Assembly: GCA_045616125.1 (NCBI GenBank)
Contig: JAZLGC010000026.1
Location: 1-64,000 of the forward strand
DNA from: Treponema_I sp045616125
Lineage (GTDB): Bacteria; Spirochaetota; Spirochaetia; Treponematales; Treponemataceae
Reading direction: 5' to 3'
Length of the DNA stretch: 64,000 nucleotides
Position numbers and translations under genes: made by a program. Below, one piece after another: positions 33,062 through 42,327 of this stretch. Numbering within the stretch: position 1 is the first letter of the stretch; each line of letters begins with the position of its first letter. The notes below the pieces were generated by a model that was given only the letters and a program-made list of their open reading frames with translations, was not told where the DNA came from and ran no database searches.

Positions 33062-35395
33062 TTATTCATTCAAAAAAAACATGTAGAAAAATGGAATTCC
33101 AAACATTCCGATGAGTATCCCTAAAAACAAAATCTTTATGATTAAAGATTTTATATTTTCTATTTTTTCCTGAGCTTTTTTTTCTTTTTCCAGAGATTCC
33201 TTTTCCTTTTTCTTTATTATTTCATTTAATTTCGTGTTCAGTGCTGCACATTCGTCATATTCAGGAATTTCAGCAAAGGCAGCATCTATTCTTTTAATGA
33301 CAGAAAAATCATATCTGAGTGACTCTATAGCGGCCAGAGTTTTTCTGGTAATTTTTGGAGATTCGCCATATTTTTCAAAGAAGTCCCTTTGTTTTGGGAG
33401 CAGCTGTTTTATTTCTGCGGCTGCCTCCGGATTCCGTGACCTTCTTATGTTCAGACGCTTTTCTTCAGCCAGGCGTTTCCTCTCTTCTTCTTGGCGGCGT
33501 TCCTCTTCTTTCTGACGCTTCTTCTCTTCTTCTTTCTGACGTTTTCTCTCTTCTTCCTGGCGTTTTTCTTCTTCCTGCCGGCGTTTCTCTTCTTCCTGCT
33601 TAATCTTCTCTAGTACCTCATAATAGTACTCACCCGAATGCTGATGCTTCTCTGTATAACAGTTGACTAACCATATATTTTTAATAGATTCAAAATTATC
33701 TTTTGCAGCAACATACGCCAATTCTTCGAGGTATTTTTCTTTTAAGATACAATAATAAAATCCAGCATATTTTTTGCCATAGGGTGTAAAACCATCAAGT
33801 TCCAAGACAGGCATTTCAGAAATATTCTCACTTTCACCAGCAATGGCTATAAGTGGGGCTGTCATGTATTTTTTATCTATGGTGTAGGTTCCTGGTTTCA
33901 AATAAATCCAATCAAAATCCTCACATGAAGAAATAGCAGCGTTCCATTCGTCTGTATCTGCCACATAAAGTCGATTATTTCGAGTAAGTTGATGAATAAG
34001 AAAATTCATCGGATCTGTTGTACGATGATCCTTTAAATACTCAAAATACAGGGAAACAGGAAAGGCACTCGCTTCAAGAACTATAGTTTTACCATTAATC
34101 GGTTTACCATCCAGTTCTGCAAACAATATGTCTCTATAGCAATTTTTAACCGTTTCACGCAGGGTACATTCAGAATCATCAGAACACTCAACGCCATCAA
34201 GACGCTTATTAATATCTTCAAGTCTTTTCTGTACCTTTACTTTTTGGATAAATGAAAAAAGTTCTTCGTGCTGATCAGTAAAACAGTTTTCAAAGTAGAT
34301 ATAACCCGGTTTTTTATCCTGACTTTCAGAACCGGGAATAAAGTAATTACTGTGTTTTGCAACAAAATCTTTAGTAAAAATACAGTTCTTTATTATTCTG
34401 AAGTTAAAATTTCCGTTATCTGAATAATCATCAAGGTTGCGGTAGTCATTTTCATCAGAGAGAAAGTTCATATGTATAACCGGCATATCCGCATAATCTG
34501 CAGATTCACCACTTATAGAAAACATTTCCGGTTCAAATACAAATGCCTCATATGAAAGGGAATATGTTCCCTTGGCCAAAATGATTTCTGATATTTGCTT
34601 ATGTTCCAGAGCAGTGGAAAACTGTTCCTCTGAAGAAACAACAGGTCTGTCACCTAATGTTGCATCAGCAAGGAACCAATCATAAAATTCCATACCACTT
34701 TCGGCGTAGAAAAGTTTTTCACAGCAAACATTGACATACTGGGCATTAATTTTTCTGCGGATTTGAATAGTCTTTCCTTCAACCTGTTTGCCATTCAATT
34801 CATTTTCCAGGAAAGTTTTAAAAGCAAGTTTTAATTTTTCAGCATTTTTAGGCCATTTTCTGATTTCATCCTGATAATCTTCATCATCTTCATCGACTTC
34901 ATGACCAAACTTATCTATGCATCTGTTGATTTCTGCTATTTGATTTTCAAACTGTTTAATCTTTTCATATTCCGGTGCTGCGCAGCGTACACAACATTTG
35001 TACTTATTATCAAAATCGTGTTCGCAGACCGTTTTGCCGCAGACTTTGCAGGTAATTGAATCATGGCTTAACAGATGGCGGCCGCAGATGTGGCATTCCA
35101 GTTCCTTGGTCTGGTTCTCTGGAGCAACGGTTGTAATGTTATATACAGCGTTTCCCATTACTTTTGTGCCGGTAACATCACCTGCAACAACGTTTTTATC
35201 ACCCATAGAAAGACCGCCGTTTCCAGCAGCCTCAGTGCCGTCAAGCTTTGTTCCGCATTCGCCGCAGAACTTTGTAGTCAATGGGTTTGCAGCACCGCAA
35301 CTGGGGCATATTTTTTCCTGCGGGATTTTTGTTCCACACTCCCCGCAGAATTTCATTCCATCTTCAACTTCCGCTCCACAATTTGGACATTTCAT
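33062..35395 (-). CDS. Double-zinc-ribbon protein with beta-helix repeats, coiled coil and C-terminal TM
   Basis: A 777-aa protein. Two zinc ribbons occupy residues 1-52. A linker DKNVVAGDVTGTKVMGNAVY follows, of a kind seen in other zinc-ribbon proteins, then a third Cys/His-rich module (about 95-142). Two similar beta-rich blocks, each with a KGTYSL/KPGTYTI strand and an SGESADYADMP/AGESENISEMP turn, suggest a duplicated beta-helix-like fold. Next comes a highly charged Lys/Glu/Arg/Gln coiled coil (about 595-645), and a final TM helix at about 750-772. It may tether the complex to the membrane. ATG overlaps the nuclease stop (ATGA). Confidence 0.78.
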   Translation of the reverse strand: MKCPNCGAEVEDGMKFCGECGTKIPQEKICPSCGAANPLTTKFCGECGTKLDGTEAAGNGGLSMGDKNVVAGDVTGTKVMGNAVYNITTVAPENQTKELECHICGRHLLSHDSITCKVCGKTVCEHDFDNKYKCCVRCAAPEYEKIKQFENQIAEINRCIDKFGHEVDEDDEDYQDEIRKWPKNAEKLKLAFKTFLENELNGKQVEGKTIQIRRKINAQYVNVCCEKLFYAESGMEFYDWFLADATLGDRPVVSSEEQFSTALEHKQISEIILAKGTYSLSYEAFVFEPEMFSISGESADYADMPVIHMNFLSDENDYRNLDDYSDNGNFNFRIIKNCIFTKDFVAKHSNYFIPGSESQDKKPGYIYFENCFTDQHEELFSFIQKVKVQKRLEDINKRLDGVECSDDSECTLRETVKNCYRDILFAELDGKPINGKTIVLEASAFPVSLYFEYLKDHRTTDPMNFLIHQLTRNNRLYVADTDEWNAAISSCEDFDWIYLKPGTYTIDKKYMTAPLIAIAGESENISEMPVLELDGFTPYGKKYAGFYYCILKEKYLEELAYVAAKDNFESIKNIWLVNCYTEKHQHSGEYYYEVLEKIKQEEEKRRQEEEKRQEEERKRQKEEEKKRQKEEERRQEEERKRLAEEKRLNIRRSRNPEAAAEIKQLLPKQRDFFEKYGESPKITRKTLAAIESLRYDFSVIKRIDAAFAEIPEYDECAALNTKLNEIIKKKEKESLEKEKKAQEKIENIKSLIIKILFLGILIGMFGIPFFYMFFLNE

Positions 35396-36621
35396 TTGTA
35401 TTCCTCACAAAACTCCGTCAGTTTTTCTTCAGCTTCGGCAATCAATTTCTGTACAACATCTTCCAGATTGATGTCATCAACTTTTTGCCAGTTCGGTTGC
35501 CATGGGGTATATCGTTTTCCATTTGTCCCTATAATTCCTTTTTTCTCAAGAAACTCTTTTACCCCTGGTGTATCCAGCAGGAATGAAAGCCGGATAGTCA
35601 ATTTCGGATATGTTGCATCAAGATAATCCGGGTTGAAATAGATACCGTAGGCAGGTCCCTTTGACGAATCAAAACCGGTAAACCACTGATCCATTTTCTT
35701 TGAACGGATCCGCCACCATTCTGAATCGATGGTGCTTTCATCAATCTCCAGGTCATCTGAAAAATGTTCTCTGGCAATCTGCTGAATCTTTTTCAGATTC
35801 TTCTTTCTGATTAATGCGTAGATTTTTTCAAATTCCTTTTTCAATTGAGGATTAGCCATGGTTTTTGTGCTTTTATCAGAATCAGAGGGCAGATAACTCT
35901 TAATTTCTTTGGCGTCAGAAAAATGGTTCGTTCCAGTAATCACTCCGCCTGCCAAAAATAATGCATAAAATCTGGCTGCAAAACTTTTGTCAGACACATC
36001 AAACAGGTTTTCAAGATACCCGATGTAACTGGACACAGATTCATTGAAAGAAACTTCATTCTGTTTTTTCAGCCATGGAAGGATATGGTCAGCATAATTC
36101 ATGGTGATGAAACGGCCGGAAGAGGTTTCGGTATAATCCAGCAGGTCTTTGGCAGCTGGCGTAAGGCTTTCGTCACTTACCTGCTTGCTTCCGTCAAGCG
36201 TAAGGTACACCACAAAAATGTTCTTTTCGTAAAATAAACATGTATGACTCTGTACATAGTTTTCAATCTGCAAATTCTGGTCTACGGCATTGCAGCACTT
36301 GTTTTCAATAATCAGACAGAACTTATTGTCTTCACTTGTATCCATGATCCGAAGATCAACGTAATTACTCTGGCTGCTGATTTCTGTTTTTTCACCCGGT
36401 ACATAATTGAACTGGGGACATACATCTTTGATCATTTCAAAAAAGGCGTTCAGTGCCTTGCCGTCGGTCTTATGTGACTGTGTCAGTATGTGCCATAGCA
36501 GTGCAGTATGCTGGTTCTCATTCAAATGAATAGCGGTAAAAATGTTGGGATTCATTTCTTTACTGGTTTCTGAAAGTTGTTCATACATGCCGTTCATCAT
36601 TTCAATCCATTCATTAATCAT
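35392..36621 (-). CDS. PD-(D/E)XK nuclease superfamily protein
   Basis: A 409-aa protein. The N-terminal region (LNENQHTALLWHIL) and the core YVDLRIMD...FCLIIENKCCNAVDQNLQIENYV give the Asp...Glu-x-Lys pattern with a downstream Gln of PD-(D/E)XK nucleases. The C-terminal part is helical and unrecognised. Start ATG at 36621 is chosen because GGAGG lies 8 nt upstream; the frame opens 10 codons earlier. It overlaps the 777-aa gene by 4 bp. DNA cleavage is inferred from the motif; some relatives act as restriction-type or defence effectors. Confidence 0.78.
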   Translation of the reverse strand: MINEWIEMMNGMYEQLSETSKEMNPNIFTAIHLNENQHTALLWHILTQSHKTDGKALNAFFEMIKDVCPQFNYVPGEKTEISSQSNYVDLRIMDTSEDNKFCLIIENKCCNAVDQNLQIENYVQSHTCLFYEKNIFVVYLTLDGSKQVSDESLTPAAKDLLDYTETSSGRFITMNYADHILPWLKKQNEVSFNESVSSYIGYLENLFDVSDKSFAARFYALFLAGGVITGTNHFSDAKEIKSYLPSDSDKSTKTMANPQLKKEFEKIYALIRKKNLKKIQQIAREHFSDDLEIDESTIDSEWWRIRSKKMDQWFTGFDSSKGPAYGIYFNPDYLDATYPKLTIRLSFLLDTPGVKEFLEKKGIIGTNGKRYTPWQPNWQKVDDINLEDVVQKLIAEAEEKLTEFCEEYK

Positions 36622-36657
36622 TCTATGTTCCTCCAATAAGTTCAGAATCAAACTGTT

Positions 36658-37320
36658 TTACCCGTGGTATGAAACAAGCTCATACCATACGTCAAAATCT
36701 TCTACTGCAATGATTATTTCGTTTTCGGCGATTGAATTCCGGTCAAGTGCATCGATGTCACTGGCGCTGCAGCAACGGAACTGATGCATTTTTTTGTTGT
36801 AGTAAAACTCATCAGATAATGAATCAAAATCAAAATCATCGTCATACTCATATACATCTGTTTCGTCTGATAAGGACTTGCCATCAAAAATTGAACAGCC
36901 GATTGACTCTATTGCATCGCCATAACTTACAAGTCCCTGGTATGAAAGCTGGCAGCAAATACCTGCACCTGTGGCTTTATTGAATCTTTCAAAGATATCG
37001 TCGCTTCCATCATGCATTACATCCCAGATATAGCCTGCATCTCCATCAAAATTCATTACACTATATATGTCATTGATTTCATGAAAACTCACATCTTTCA
37101 ATTCCATCAGGTATATGAATTTCTCAAGAAAAGTTTTTTCTGAGAATTTCTTGCTGTCATATTCGGAAGCAGCATCTTCATTGAGCAAAGAAATGAACGT
37201 ATCTTCCGGAAAAGCAATTTCCGTATCTTTTTTTATAATTGACCAGTAAGCTAAACCATCTGCTCTCTGTTTTTTCTGAAAAAGGCAAACATTAAAATCA
37301 ATTCCTACACAATCATGCAT
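36658..37320 (-). CDS. Acidic protein of unknown function, first gene of the zinc-ribbon operon
   Basis: A 220-aa, strongly acidic protein with a run of Asp/Glu near residues 160-185 (YEYDDDFDFDSLSDEFYY). No signal peptide, TM segment or metal motif. I do not recognise it. GAGG precedes ATG by 8 nt, and a -10-like TATAGT lies at 37354-37359 (complement). The gap to the nuclease gene is 36 bp, so it probably heads the operon. The acidic surface could mimic nucleic acid or control the nuclease, but this is speculation. Confidence 0.65.
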   Translation of the reverse strand: MHDCVGIDFNVCLFQKKQRADGLAYWSIIKKDTEIAFPEDTFISLLNEDAASEYDSKKFSEKTFLEKFIYLMELKDVSFHEINDIYSVMNFDGDAGYIWDVMHDGSDDIFERFNKATGAGICCQLSYQGLVSYGDAIESIGCSIFDGKSLSDETDVYEYDDDFDFDSLSDEFYYNKKMHQFRCCSASDIDALDRNSIAENEIIIAVEDFDVWYELVSYHG

Positions 37321-37506
37321 ATACAGTACCTCGTAAAATAGTTGACTGTATTTACTATAGATTAGATTTCAAAAATGTCTTGAGTAAGCCTACGGAGAAA
37401 CTCGGGAATTTACGCACGATTCGGGGGTTTTCACTAATTTTTTTCGGATTTTCGTAAAGGATTTTTTGCTGGAGTGTGTGGTATACTATTGGGTGGAAGA
37501 ACGCGC

Positions 37507-38151
37507 ATGGCAATAATACAACTTTATCACGGCAGCCCGAACAACGTGGTACACCCGCAATATGGATTAGGGCAACCTCAGCATGATTATGGTCAAGGTT
37601 TTTATCTGACCCACAGTCTGGAACTTGCAAAGGAATGGGCAGTTTGCCGCCCTGACACCGAAAGTGGCTATGTCCATGCTTTTGAACTTAATACAGAGAA
37701 TCTGCGGATTATTGATTATGAACAGTATGGTATACTGGCTTGGCTTGCAGAGCTTATGAAACACCGTGACGCTTCTGATTCCAAGAGATACAGAGTTCTT
37801 GCAGAGAAATTCATTGCAAAATATGCCATAGATTCATCCGATGCTGACATCATAAAAGGATGGAGAGCAAATGCGTCCTATTTTTATATTGCAAAATCTT
37901 TTGTCCGTGATGAAATTGATATTGATATACTTGAAGAACTGATGACTCTTGGCGGGCTTGGAATTCAATGGAGCCTGAAATCTGAAAAAGCGTATACTGC
38001 GCTGAAAAAACTGGATGACGTTATTCCTGTGGATTTTCATGAATTCAATCAGAAATTTAATCAGCGTGATGCTGATGCCAGACGAAAGATGAAGGAACTA
38101 ATAGATTCTGACAGAAACAAGGTTGAAAGGGTTTTCAGTACCATTGTATAA
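37507..38151 (+). CDS. DUF3990 (ADP-ribosyltransferase-like) protein
   Basis: A 214-aa protein. The N-terminus IIQLYHGSPNNVVHPQYG, then DYGQGFYLTHSLELAKEWA, matches DUF3990, a family with an ADP-ribosyltransferase-like fold often found in toxin-antitoxin-like pairs. ATG at 37507 follows GGTGGAAGA; the frame's upstream GTG is less likely. A -10-like TATACT lies at 37482. It is followed 11 bp later by a small gene in the same orientation. NAD-dependent modification is inferred from the family. Confidence 0.78.
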   Translation: MAIIQLYHGSPNNVVHPQYGLGQPQHDYGQGFYLTHSLELAKEWAVCRPDTESGYVHAFELNTENLRIIDYEQYGILAWLAELMKHRDASDSKRYRVLAEKFIAKYAIDSSDADIIKGWRANASYFYIAKSFVRDEIDIDILEELMTLGGLGIQWSLKSEKAYTALKKLDDVIPVDFHEFNQKFNQRDADARRKMKELIDSDRNKVERVFSTIV

Positions 38152-38162
38152 GGGAAAGTACT

Positions 38163-38588
38163 ATGCCGGCTTATGACAAATCGTATTTGAATGAAATTGT
38201 AGAAACACAGGGTAAACTGTTTTCGTATATTGCTGATATGAGACCTGAAGCTGATGTTGAAGATTTCATCGTAACATACATGGCAAGCAACACCAGAAAA
38301 TTACTCGACAAGGCAGATGCATATCTTAGTAACCTTACCTACAAAGAGCTCTTTGATTATTTCTGTTCAACGGAAAAATATCTTCCAAAGTCGGGAAAAA
38401 CGATTTCCGGTTTCATGCCAGACTGGATAGGTGAATTTTATGCATTCTATCAATGGCAGTACCAGCAGAATTCAGATACACTGCTCACTATCATACCTTT
38501 GGATTTCATCAAAGCCGCCTATTACGGCTTGCATGACTTAGACCTGAAACTTGCAGTTGAAAAAGTTCAAGAGAGTCTGCCGCGCTAA
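38163..38588 (+). CDS. Partner of the DUF3990 protein, antitoxin candidate
   Basis: A 141-aa mostly helical protein (PAYDKSYLNEIVETQGKLF at the start, DFIKAAYYGLHDLDLKLAVEK at the end). The YGLHDLDLELA-type ending is the part I associate with genes found beside DUF3990. It has AGGG at reasonable spacing and lies 11 bp after the DUF3990 gene. An antitoxin or immunity role is inferred from size and position; no DNA-binding motif is visible. Confidence 0.6.
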   Translation: MPAYDKSYLNEIVETQGKLFSYIADMRPEADVEDFIVTYMASNTRKLLDKADAYLSNLTYKELFDYFCSTEKYLPKSGKTISGFMPDWIGEFYAFYQWQYQQNSDTLLTIIPLDFIKAAYYGLHDLDLKLAVEKVQESLPR

Positions 38589-38593
38589 TATGC

Positions 38594-38605
38594 TATACTA
38601 ACAGC
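38594..38605 (+). promoter_or_regulatory. Extended -10 promoter of the histidine kinase gene
   Basis: TGC followed by TATACT (38594-38599) and then 6 nt to ATG 38606; predicted leaderless. Confidence 0.6.
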
Positions 38606-39649
38606 ATGAAACGTCTGCTTTTATTTATGGGTATGCTGCTGGTGCTTGGCCCACTCAGTCTGTGTGCCGCTGAAAAACTGCCAGATATGGAACTTTCGGG
38701 ATTGTACCGTGAGTTCATACAGAATCCCGGTCCTGAGACCCGCCAGTTCTTTCTTGATGCCCTGGATACGGAACTGGAGAGCACCTACTTTACGTCTAAT
38801 ACAGCTCAAAGTGCGCAGAAGAAGGAACTGCTGCTGCAGATAAAAGACGAAGTTACATCATACAGCGGCAATTTTGCATCCCTTTCGGTGCTGGTCTGCG
38901 ATTACTTTTCGCTGCAATCGGCTTCAAACCAGCGGGCCCAGTATTTCTACAACGAACTGGTTATCTGCGACATCATCATTTTTGCACTGATGGCCATTCT
39001 GTTCATTCTGTATTCGCAGACAAAAGTAAAGTTTTCCAAAAGCAGATGGCTGACTCAGCAGGCCATAGAAACCCAGGAAGAAGAACGCCGGCACATTTCT
39101 GCAGAATTACACGACACCATCTGCCAGAACCTTAAGTGCGCTTCCCTGCAGCTTGCTGACGGGCTGGCAAAAGACCTGGTAAACACCAGTATTTCCCAGG
39201 TACGTCAGGTCTGCTACAACCTTACTCCGCCGGATATTGCCAACCATGATCTGGCCAGCGCCATTCTGCTGTACTCGCAGAATTTTACCCAAAAGTATGA
39301 CATCACCTGCCACGTGGTCTTTTCTGACGACCGCGCCAGAGAAACTCTGAACGCTCTGGACAGCACCACGCTGATACATGTTTTCAGAATCGTTCAGGAA
39401 GCGCTGACAAACAGTGCAAAACATGCCGGTGACCACTGCACCACCTGTGTTCTGTGCAACATGCATGAAAACCGGCTGAATGTTTTCATCACGGATAACG
39501 GCAAAGGGTTTGATGTAAAGGAAGCGTCAAAGGCAACGCATTTTGGGTTGATGATCATGAAGCAGCGTGCCGATTTTGTAAACGCCACCCTGGAAATTTC
39601 CAGCGAACTTGAAAGCGGCACCACCGTCCATCTCCGCTGGGATACCTAG
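38606..39649 (+). CDS. NarL-type sensor histidine kinase
   Basis: A 347-aa membrane kinase: signal peptide or first TM (residues 1-22), a helical extracytoplasmic sensor of about 90 residues, a second TM at about 118-138, then a HisKA_3 domain with the phospho-acceptor His in ERRHISAELHDTICQNLK, and an HATPase_c domain (N-box EALTNSAKHAG, G1 DNGKGFD, G2 HFGLMIMKQRA). No response regulator is adjacent. The best partner in the window is the NarL-type regulator at 28720, which would place it under the same signal as the zinc-ribbon operon. Confidence 0.9.
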   Translation: MKRLLLFMGMLLVLGPLSLCAAEKLPDMELSGLYREFIQNPGPETRQFFLDALDTELESTYFTSNTAQSAQKKELLLQIKDEVTSYSGNFASLSVLVCDYFSLQSASNQRAQYFYNELVICDIIIFALMAILFILYSQTKVKFSKSRWLTQQAIETQEEERRHISAELHDTICQNLKCASLQLADGLAKDLVNTSISQVRQVCYNLTPPDIANHDLASAILLYSQNFTQKYDITCHVVFSDDRARETLNALDSTTLIHVFRIVQEALTNSAKHAGDHCTTCVLCNMHENRLNVFITDNGKGFDVKEASKATHFGLMIMKQRADFVNATLEISSELESGTTVHLRWDT

Positions 39650-39725
39650 ACAAGGCATTTCTAAGCGTAGGCGGGCTGGCGCCCGTTGGAGCACAGAAAT
39701 ACCGCAGCGCGACGACGCCAGCGGG

Positions 39726-40901
39726 TCAAAGGGCCCCCGTGAAGGGAGCGTCGACGGTGACCGCACAATACACATCCGGCTCCCGCTCATGAATCTCCTG
39801 CCAGAGGACACGTTTTAACTCATCTTCACTCAGTGCGCAGTCAAAGGGGCGGACCACGTCAAAAATCAGGTTGGTGTGGGTATCACCGGGAACCATGCGG
39901 ACATCGTGAATGGTAAGGCGGTCATCAATGCTTTTGGCAATGGATGCGACCAGTTCTTTCAGAGCGTTCAGGCGGGGATTCTGCAGATCGATGGGGTCCA
40001 TGTGGATACAGGCCCAGCAGTTGAACTTATAGGCCACGGAAACTTCTGCCTGATCGATAACATCATGCAGGGCAAATACGTCCCGGTCACCGGGAACTTC
40101 GGCATGCAGACTGATGATACGCCGGCCGGGGCCATAATCGTGAACGATAAGGTCGTGAATACCGCAGATGGGTTCGTGACTCAAAACTTCTTTTTCAACA
40201 GCTTCGATGAACTCTTTTTCTGGGGAAACACCTAAAAGCAGGTCAAGGGTTTCCCGGGCAGAGTCCCAGCCGGCCTTAAAAATAAAGCAGGCTACAATAA
40301 GCCCGCCGATACCGTCCACCGGTAATGAGGTCCAGCGGCTGGCAAAAAGCGAAAGCAACGCCACGGTGGTACTGAGCATATCTCCCAAACTGTCTTTGGC
40401 GGTTGATTCCAAAGCAGCAGAATTAATCTGTCTGCCGGTACGGTGATTATAAGCGTACATGTACAGCTTTACCAGAATACCTCCAGCCATAATGGCTACG
40501 GAAAGCCAGCTGAACACCACCGGTTCAGGATGTATCAATGATCTGACAGATGACACGGACAGCTCAAACCCCATAAGCAGGATAATGCCGGAGACGATAA
40601 GGCCGGAAACGTATTCCATGCGGCCATGACCAAAGGGATGGTCCCGGTCTGCAGCCTTGGCACCCAGCCGGAACCCCAGAATAGTGCAAAGGGAACTGGC
40701 AGCATCAGAAAGGTTATTGAGAGCGTCGGCAGTAAGGGCCACAGAGCCACTGATCCAGCCGGCCAGGAATTTTGTCAGGGAAAGAAGAATATTGAGACCG
40801 ATGCCCACGGCAGAGCAGAGAATGCCATATGCAGTCCGCACCTGAGCTTTGGTGTAATTGGTATAATCAGGGATACACAGTCTGGCTAAAAGAGAAATCA
40901 T
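39726..40901 (-). CDS. Cation diffusion facilitator transporter
   Basis: A 391-aa CDF-family metal/proton antiporter with six TM segments (about residues 25-220) and a C-terminal metal-binding-type cytoplasmic domain. The signature NLSDAASS and HPFGHGRMEYVSGL motifs are present. The metal (Zn, Fe, Mn or Cd) cannot be told. The start has a leaderless-type promoter, TATACT ending 6 nt before ATG, with only a weak -35. Its C-terminal stretch lies in unusually GC-rich DNA next to the convergent kinase gene. Confidence 0.9.
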   Translation of the reverse strand: MISLLARLCIPDYTNYTKAQVRTAYGILCSAVGIGLNILLSLTKFLAGWISGSVALTADALNNLSDAASSLCTILGFRLGAKAADRDHPFGHGRMEYVSGLIVSGIILLMGFELSVSSVRSLIHPEPVVFSWLSVAIMAGGILVKLYMYAYNHRTGRQINSAALESTAKDSLGDMLSTTVALLSLFASRWTSLPVDGIGGLIVACFIFKAGWDSARETLDLLLGVSPEKEFIEAVEKEVLSHEPICGIHDLIVHDYGPGRRIISLHAEVPGDRDVFALHDVIDQAEVSVAYKFNCWACIHMDPIDLQNPRLNALKELVASIAKSIDDRLTIHDVRMVPGDTHTNLIFDVVRPFDCALSEDELKRVLWQEIHEREPDVYCAVTVDAPFTGAL

Positions 40902-41017
40902 ACCCTAAGTATACTCATGAATCTTCAGTTATAAGAACATAAATCGTGTCAGCTTTTGTAAAATTCAGTTACCCTGTGCTACACAAAACGCTGTTTACCC
41001 CTTATTCTGAACGTACT

Positions 41018-42256
41018 ATGCAGGAAAAATTTGAAAAACAACCTATCGCTGAAAGAAACGATAAGCTGATTGAAAAGCGGAATCACCGCCGTCACGTGAA
41101 GGTGTGGAAGCTTGCCAGGGTACTGCTGAAGCCCTGGATGTCAGGAATGATGGGATTTTCCTTCGACGTTGCACCGAAAGACCTGAAAGGTCCCTACATC
41201 GTTCTTTCAAACCACAATTCAAATTTTGACTCCATCATGATTGGACTCAGTTTTCCCCAACAGATGTACTACATAGCCTCAGAACAGGTCTACCGTGCAG
41301 GATTCAAATCGAAACTTTTAAAACGCTATCTGGAGCCGATTTCAAAGATTAAGGGCGCCAGTGATGTGCTTGCTGTTGCCAAAGCCTTGCGAAAGGTTCG
41401 TAACGGCTACAACTTGTGTCTTTTTCCCGAAGGAAACCGGTCTTTCAACGGAAAAACATATCCCATTATGGAAGCTACCGGCAAACTGGTAAAAGTATCC
41501 GGCGCCGGTCTGGTAACATACCGCATTGAAGGTGGCTATCTGGCCTCTCCCCGCTGGTCAACCGGAGGCATCAGAAAAGGCAAAACCTACGGCCACATCG
41601 TAAAATACTATTCACCGGAAGAGTTAAAGGCCATGTCCGTTGCCGAAGTTACACAGGCCATCAGAAACGATATTTCTGAAAACGCCTTTGATATGCAGGA
41701 CACGCGGATGATCCGGTATAAGGGGAAAAAACTGGCAGAAGGCATGGAGTGTGCCGTTTGCGTCTGCCCCAAATGTCAGCATATCGATGTCATCAGAACA
41801 AAGGGAAACTCCGTATCATGTACGGAATGCGGCCATCTTACTGATTACAATGAATACGGCTACTTTGACGATGGATTTACGTTCAAAAATGTAACGTTGT
41901 GGGATAAATGGCAGGAAAACTGGTACGAAAACTACATCAACAGTTTTGAAGGCACCGATGAACCCATGTTCGTTGACCACAACTGTACTCTTTCTACCAT
42001 TGATAATGACCACAGCTGTATTCCGATTGGTAACGCTCCTGAGGGCGATGGTACCGACTTTCAGTTCTACAAGGACAGAATTGTATTCAGCAATGTAACC
42101 ATTATGCTGAAGGATATTACGGCGGTCTCTGTTTTTGGACACGATATATTCTGCTTTACGGATACCAGCGGTACCCACTATGAACTGCGCTGTGCTCATT
42201 TGATGAATGCACGCAAGTACACATCTGCCATGCGGATTATGTTCGGTCTGCAGTAA
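41018..42256 (+). CDS. PlsC-type acyltransferase fused to a zinc ribbon and C-terminal domain
   Basis: A 412-aa protein. The acyltransferase domain shows NHNSNFD (the HX4D catalytic motif), FPEGNRSFNG and a following glycine-rich region, as in 1-acyl-glycerol-3-phosphate acyltransferases. It is then joined to a four-Cys zinc ribbon (CVCPKCQHIDV...CTECGH, about residues 245-275) and a beta-rich PH-like C-terminal domain. The fusion is not usual for PlsC. Neither ATG 41018 nor the upstream GTG 40946 has a convincing ribosome site, so the start is uncertain. Confidence 0.8.
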   Translation: MQEKFEKQPIAERNDKLIEKRNHRRHVKVWKLARVLLKPWMSGMMGFSFDVAPKDLKGPYIVLSNHNSNFDSIMIGLSFPQQMYYIASEQVYRAGFKSKLLKRYLEPISKIKGASDVLAVAKALRKVRNGYNLCLFPEGNRSFNGKTYPIMEATGKLVKVSGAGLVTYRIEGGYLASPRWSTGGIRKGKTYGHIVKYYSPEELKAMSVAEVTQAIRNDISENAFDMQDTRMIRYKGKKLAEGMECAVCVCPKCQHIDVIRTKGNSVSCTECGHLTDYNEYGYFDDGFTFKNVTLWDKWQENWYENYINSFEGTDEPMFVDHNCTLSTIDNDHSCIPIGNAPEGDGTDFQFYKDRIVFSNVTIMLKDITAVSVFGHDIFCFTDTSGTHYELRCAHLMNARKYTSAMRIMFGLQ

Positions 42257-42327
42257 TCGTCATCCCCACCCACAGTATGACTGGAGCCCTGAGCAATAAT
42301 GAGCAAAGTTCATTGTCGAAGGGCCCT

